Shown here in pieces: positions 18,195 to 19,272 of a stretch of DNA of 19,272 nt. Numbering within the stretch: position 1 is the stretch's first letter; each line of letters starts with the position of its first letter. The notes beneath the pieces were generated by a model. That model ran no database searches and was not told the DNA's origin. It saw only the letters and a program-made list of their open reading frames with translations. The position numbers and the translations under genes are program-made. The DNA comes from Phytomonas francai. Its lineage: Eukaryota; Euglenozoa; Kinetoplastea; Trypanosomatida; Trypanosomatidae. The stretch spans positions 777,002 through 796,273 of the forward strand of contig MJCC01000006.1 of NCBI GenBank assembly GCA_001766655.1, read 5' to 3'.

Positions 18195-18276
18195 ACCGCA
18201 AGGGTGAGAGTGAATCTGGTAAAGAAGAGGAAGAGCAAAGTGATCGAGGCGATTTTTTTTTTGGAGGGGGACCGCC

Positions 18277-19272
18277 ATGTCGACGATATTAACCGAACAT
18301 TCACGGCATTTGTATCGAATTTTATGTATTCCAGACTTTAGTTCCATCGAAACGGTGCGCGCCGCGTACAAGATGATGGCACTACGCTGCCATCCCGACA
18401 AGAATCTCGATGACCCTGACTCCACGGATAGGTTTCGTGAGGTGCGTATCGCATACGAAGTGCTATCGAACGAAGATCGGAAAAAAAAGTACGACAACGA
18501 GCTTCGCAGCTTTAGGTCTTCTATGGCCCTAGGGGCTACTGCCAATGGCAAGGGCGGCCACCGTGGCCACCACTCCAAAGGGGATGCCGCCGACCTGAGT
18601 AGCAGTACGGAGGAAAATCCGTACATGTCCGGCCAGTGGTTTGATTTCGACGTAAACTTTATCATCAACGAGGAGCTCCAGCGCTATCGTGCAAGCCGGA
18701 CGCGCTTTACGAGCTCCCGGGCCAATCCCAGCACCCATCGCGGCAGCAATGGGGGTCCTGAGACGTCGAGCTACACCAAAGCCCAGCAGGAGCTGTTCCG
18801 CCGCCGCGAGCGCGAGCGACAGGCGGAGCTCCGGAAACAGCTCGAGCGCGAGCGGCGGGAGCGGCGGGAGCAGGAGCGGGAGCAGCGGCGCCACGAGCAG
18901 GAGCGCCGCGAGGAGCAGCTGCAGCGGCAGTGGTGGCAGCAGCAGCGGACCTTCGCGGCGGGGCCGTCGCTTCGGCTCCATCGCGGCGCCCGCCCCTCAG
19001 CCGCCGCCGTGCCCGTGACCGTCCCCGCGAGCCGCGGCTGCACCCCCCATCAGGAGCCCCCGGAGGCCGTCCGCGTCGCCACGCCGCGGTCGGGCCTCGG
19101 GGCCCGCTGCCTCTCCTCCACCGCGGGCTCCCTGCGCCACGCGCACACGCGGCCGACCGTCGACCTCACACGGGCAACCGCGGCCGCAATGGCCGCCGCC
19201 GCCGCAGCTAATACTACACCAGCTACTACTACACCAGCTACTACTACACCAGCTACTACTACACCAGCTACT
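18277..19272 (+). CDS. J-domain (DnaJ/HSP40) protein, 3' partial
   Basis: The frame starts at the first ATG after a strong predicted acceptor and stays open for 332 codons to the right edge, so the C-terminus is missing. Residues about 9-68 form a J domain with the HPD motif at 39-41 (ALRCHPDKN) and a following helix FREVRIAYEVLSNEDRKKKYD. J domains stimulate the ATPase of HSP70 partners. No Gly/Phe region, zinc-finger repeats or membrane segment follow, so it is a class III (type C) J-protein as far as visible. Residues ~168-228 are a very charged Arg/Glu/Gln helix, probably a coiled coil or nucleic-acid-binding region. Then comes low-complexity Pro/Arg/Ala sequence and an Ala run, and the window ends in Thr/Pro/Ala repeats. 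Codons shift from AT-tolerant at the start to strongly GC-rich after about residue 90. Client and location are unknown. Confidence 0.88.
   Translation, partial: MSTILTEHSRHLYRILCIPDFSSIETVRAAYKMMALRCHPDKNLDDPDSTDRFREVRIAYEVLSNEDRKKKYDNELRSFRSSMALGATANGKGGHRGHHSKGDAADLSSSTEENPYMSGQWFDFDVNFIINEELQRYRASRTRFTSSRANPSTHRGSNGGPETSSYTKAQQELFRRRERERQAELRKQLERERRERREQEREQRRHEQERREEQLQRQWWQQQRTFAAGPSLRLHRGARPSAAAVPVTVPASRGCTPHQEPPEAVRVATPRSGLGARCLSSTAGSLRHAHTRPTVDLTRATAAAMAAAAAANTTPATTTPATTTPATTTPAT
19210..19272 (+). repeat. 15-bp tandem repeat coding a Thr-Pro-Ala pentapeptide
   Basis: Four 15-bp units (one AATACTACACCAGCT, then three ACTACTACACCAGCT) and the start of a fifth run up to the window edge in the J-protein frame, encoding repeats of TTPAT. 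The total copy number cannot be seen. Confidence 0.95.

Larger units (their letters stand above)
14421..18276. other. 3.9-kb AT-rich region without a convincing gene
   Basis: I find no acceptable protein gene, tRNA or rRNA on either strand. The region should include the PUF 3' UTR and the J-protein 5' UTR. It begins with a pyrimidine-rich stretch (about 14479-14592), continues with GC-mixed sequence to about 14930, then is strongly AT-rich with microsatellites, T runs, a 14-bp palindrome and at least six acceptor-like sites. Two GC-richer islands stand out at about 17700-17815 and 17940-18065; the latter is purine-rich. Short open frames are AT-driven and mostly lack an ATG. Non-coding transcripts or a very long 3' UTR are possible. 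Confidence 0.55.

Noticed and set aside
1..19272. tRNA genes on either strand
   Set aside because: I looked for B-box-like words (GGTTCRANNCC and its complement). Partial matches, for example near 5193, 11927 and 15001, lack a pairable T stem and an A box at the right distance. A tRNA search program would be decisive.

Overview
The window looks like nuclear DNA of a kinetoplastid, most likely a trypanosomatid. The evidence is as follows. All six supported genes lie on the + strand with no introns. Most are preceded by a polypyrimidine tract and an AG without an intervening ATG, the arrangement used for spliced-leader trans-splicing. The coding regions are GC-rich and the spacers are AT-rich and full of microsatellites. 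From memory, a neighbourhood of HSP110, pyruvate dehydrogenase E1 alpha and a PUF protein matches a conserved block in Leishmania (chromosome 18) and Trypanosoma brucei (chromosome 10); I could not check this against a database. No tRNA, rRNA, transposon or CRISPR array was recognised. I do not assign a genus.

Layout, left to right: the 3' end of a coiled-coil protein gene (1-810, open at the left edge); an AT-rich spacer; an HSP110-type chaperone of 832 aa (1551-4049); a spacer with (TA)n and (TTA)n microsatellites; mitochondrial pyruvate dehydrogenase E1 alpha, 380 aa (5385-6527); a spacer with a very strong acceptor; a 415-aa protein of unknown function with one membrane segment and a presequence-like N-terminus (7741-8988); a spacer with several acceptor-like sites; a 170-aa unknown protein with a 12-nt repeat (10238-10750); a partly GC-rich spacer; a 787-aa Pumilio/PUF RNA-binding protein (12057-14420); a 3.9-kb AT-rich stretch without a convincing gene; and the 5' part of a J-domain protein (18277 to the right edge), which ends inside a 15-bp tandem repeat.

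The genes would be read as one polycistronic unit and do not form a pathway. They cover chaperoning (HSP110 and a J-protein, both partners of HSP70), mitochondrial carbon metabolism (PDH E1 alpha) and post-transcriptional control (PUF). Where transcription is polycistronic, individual expression is set mainly by mRNA processing, stability and translation, so the long spacers and the PUF protein are the parts most likely to carry regulatory information. The most informative results are the full recognition code readable from the eight PUF repeats, with one substitution in repeat 4, and the long gene-free region with repeated acceptor-like signals downstream of the PUF gene.
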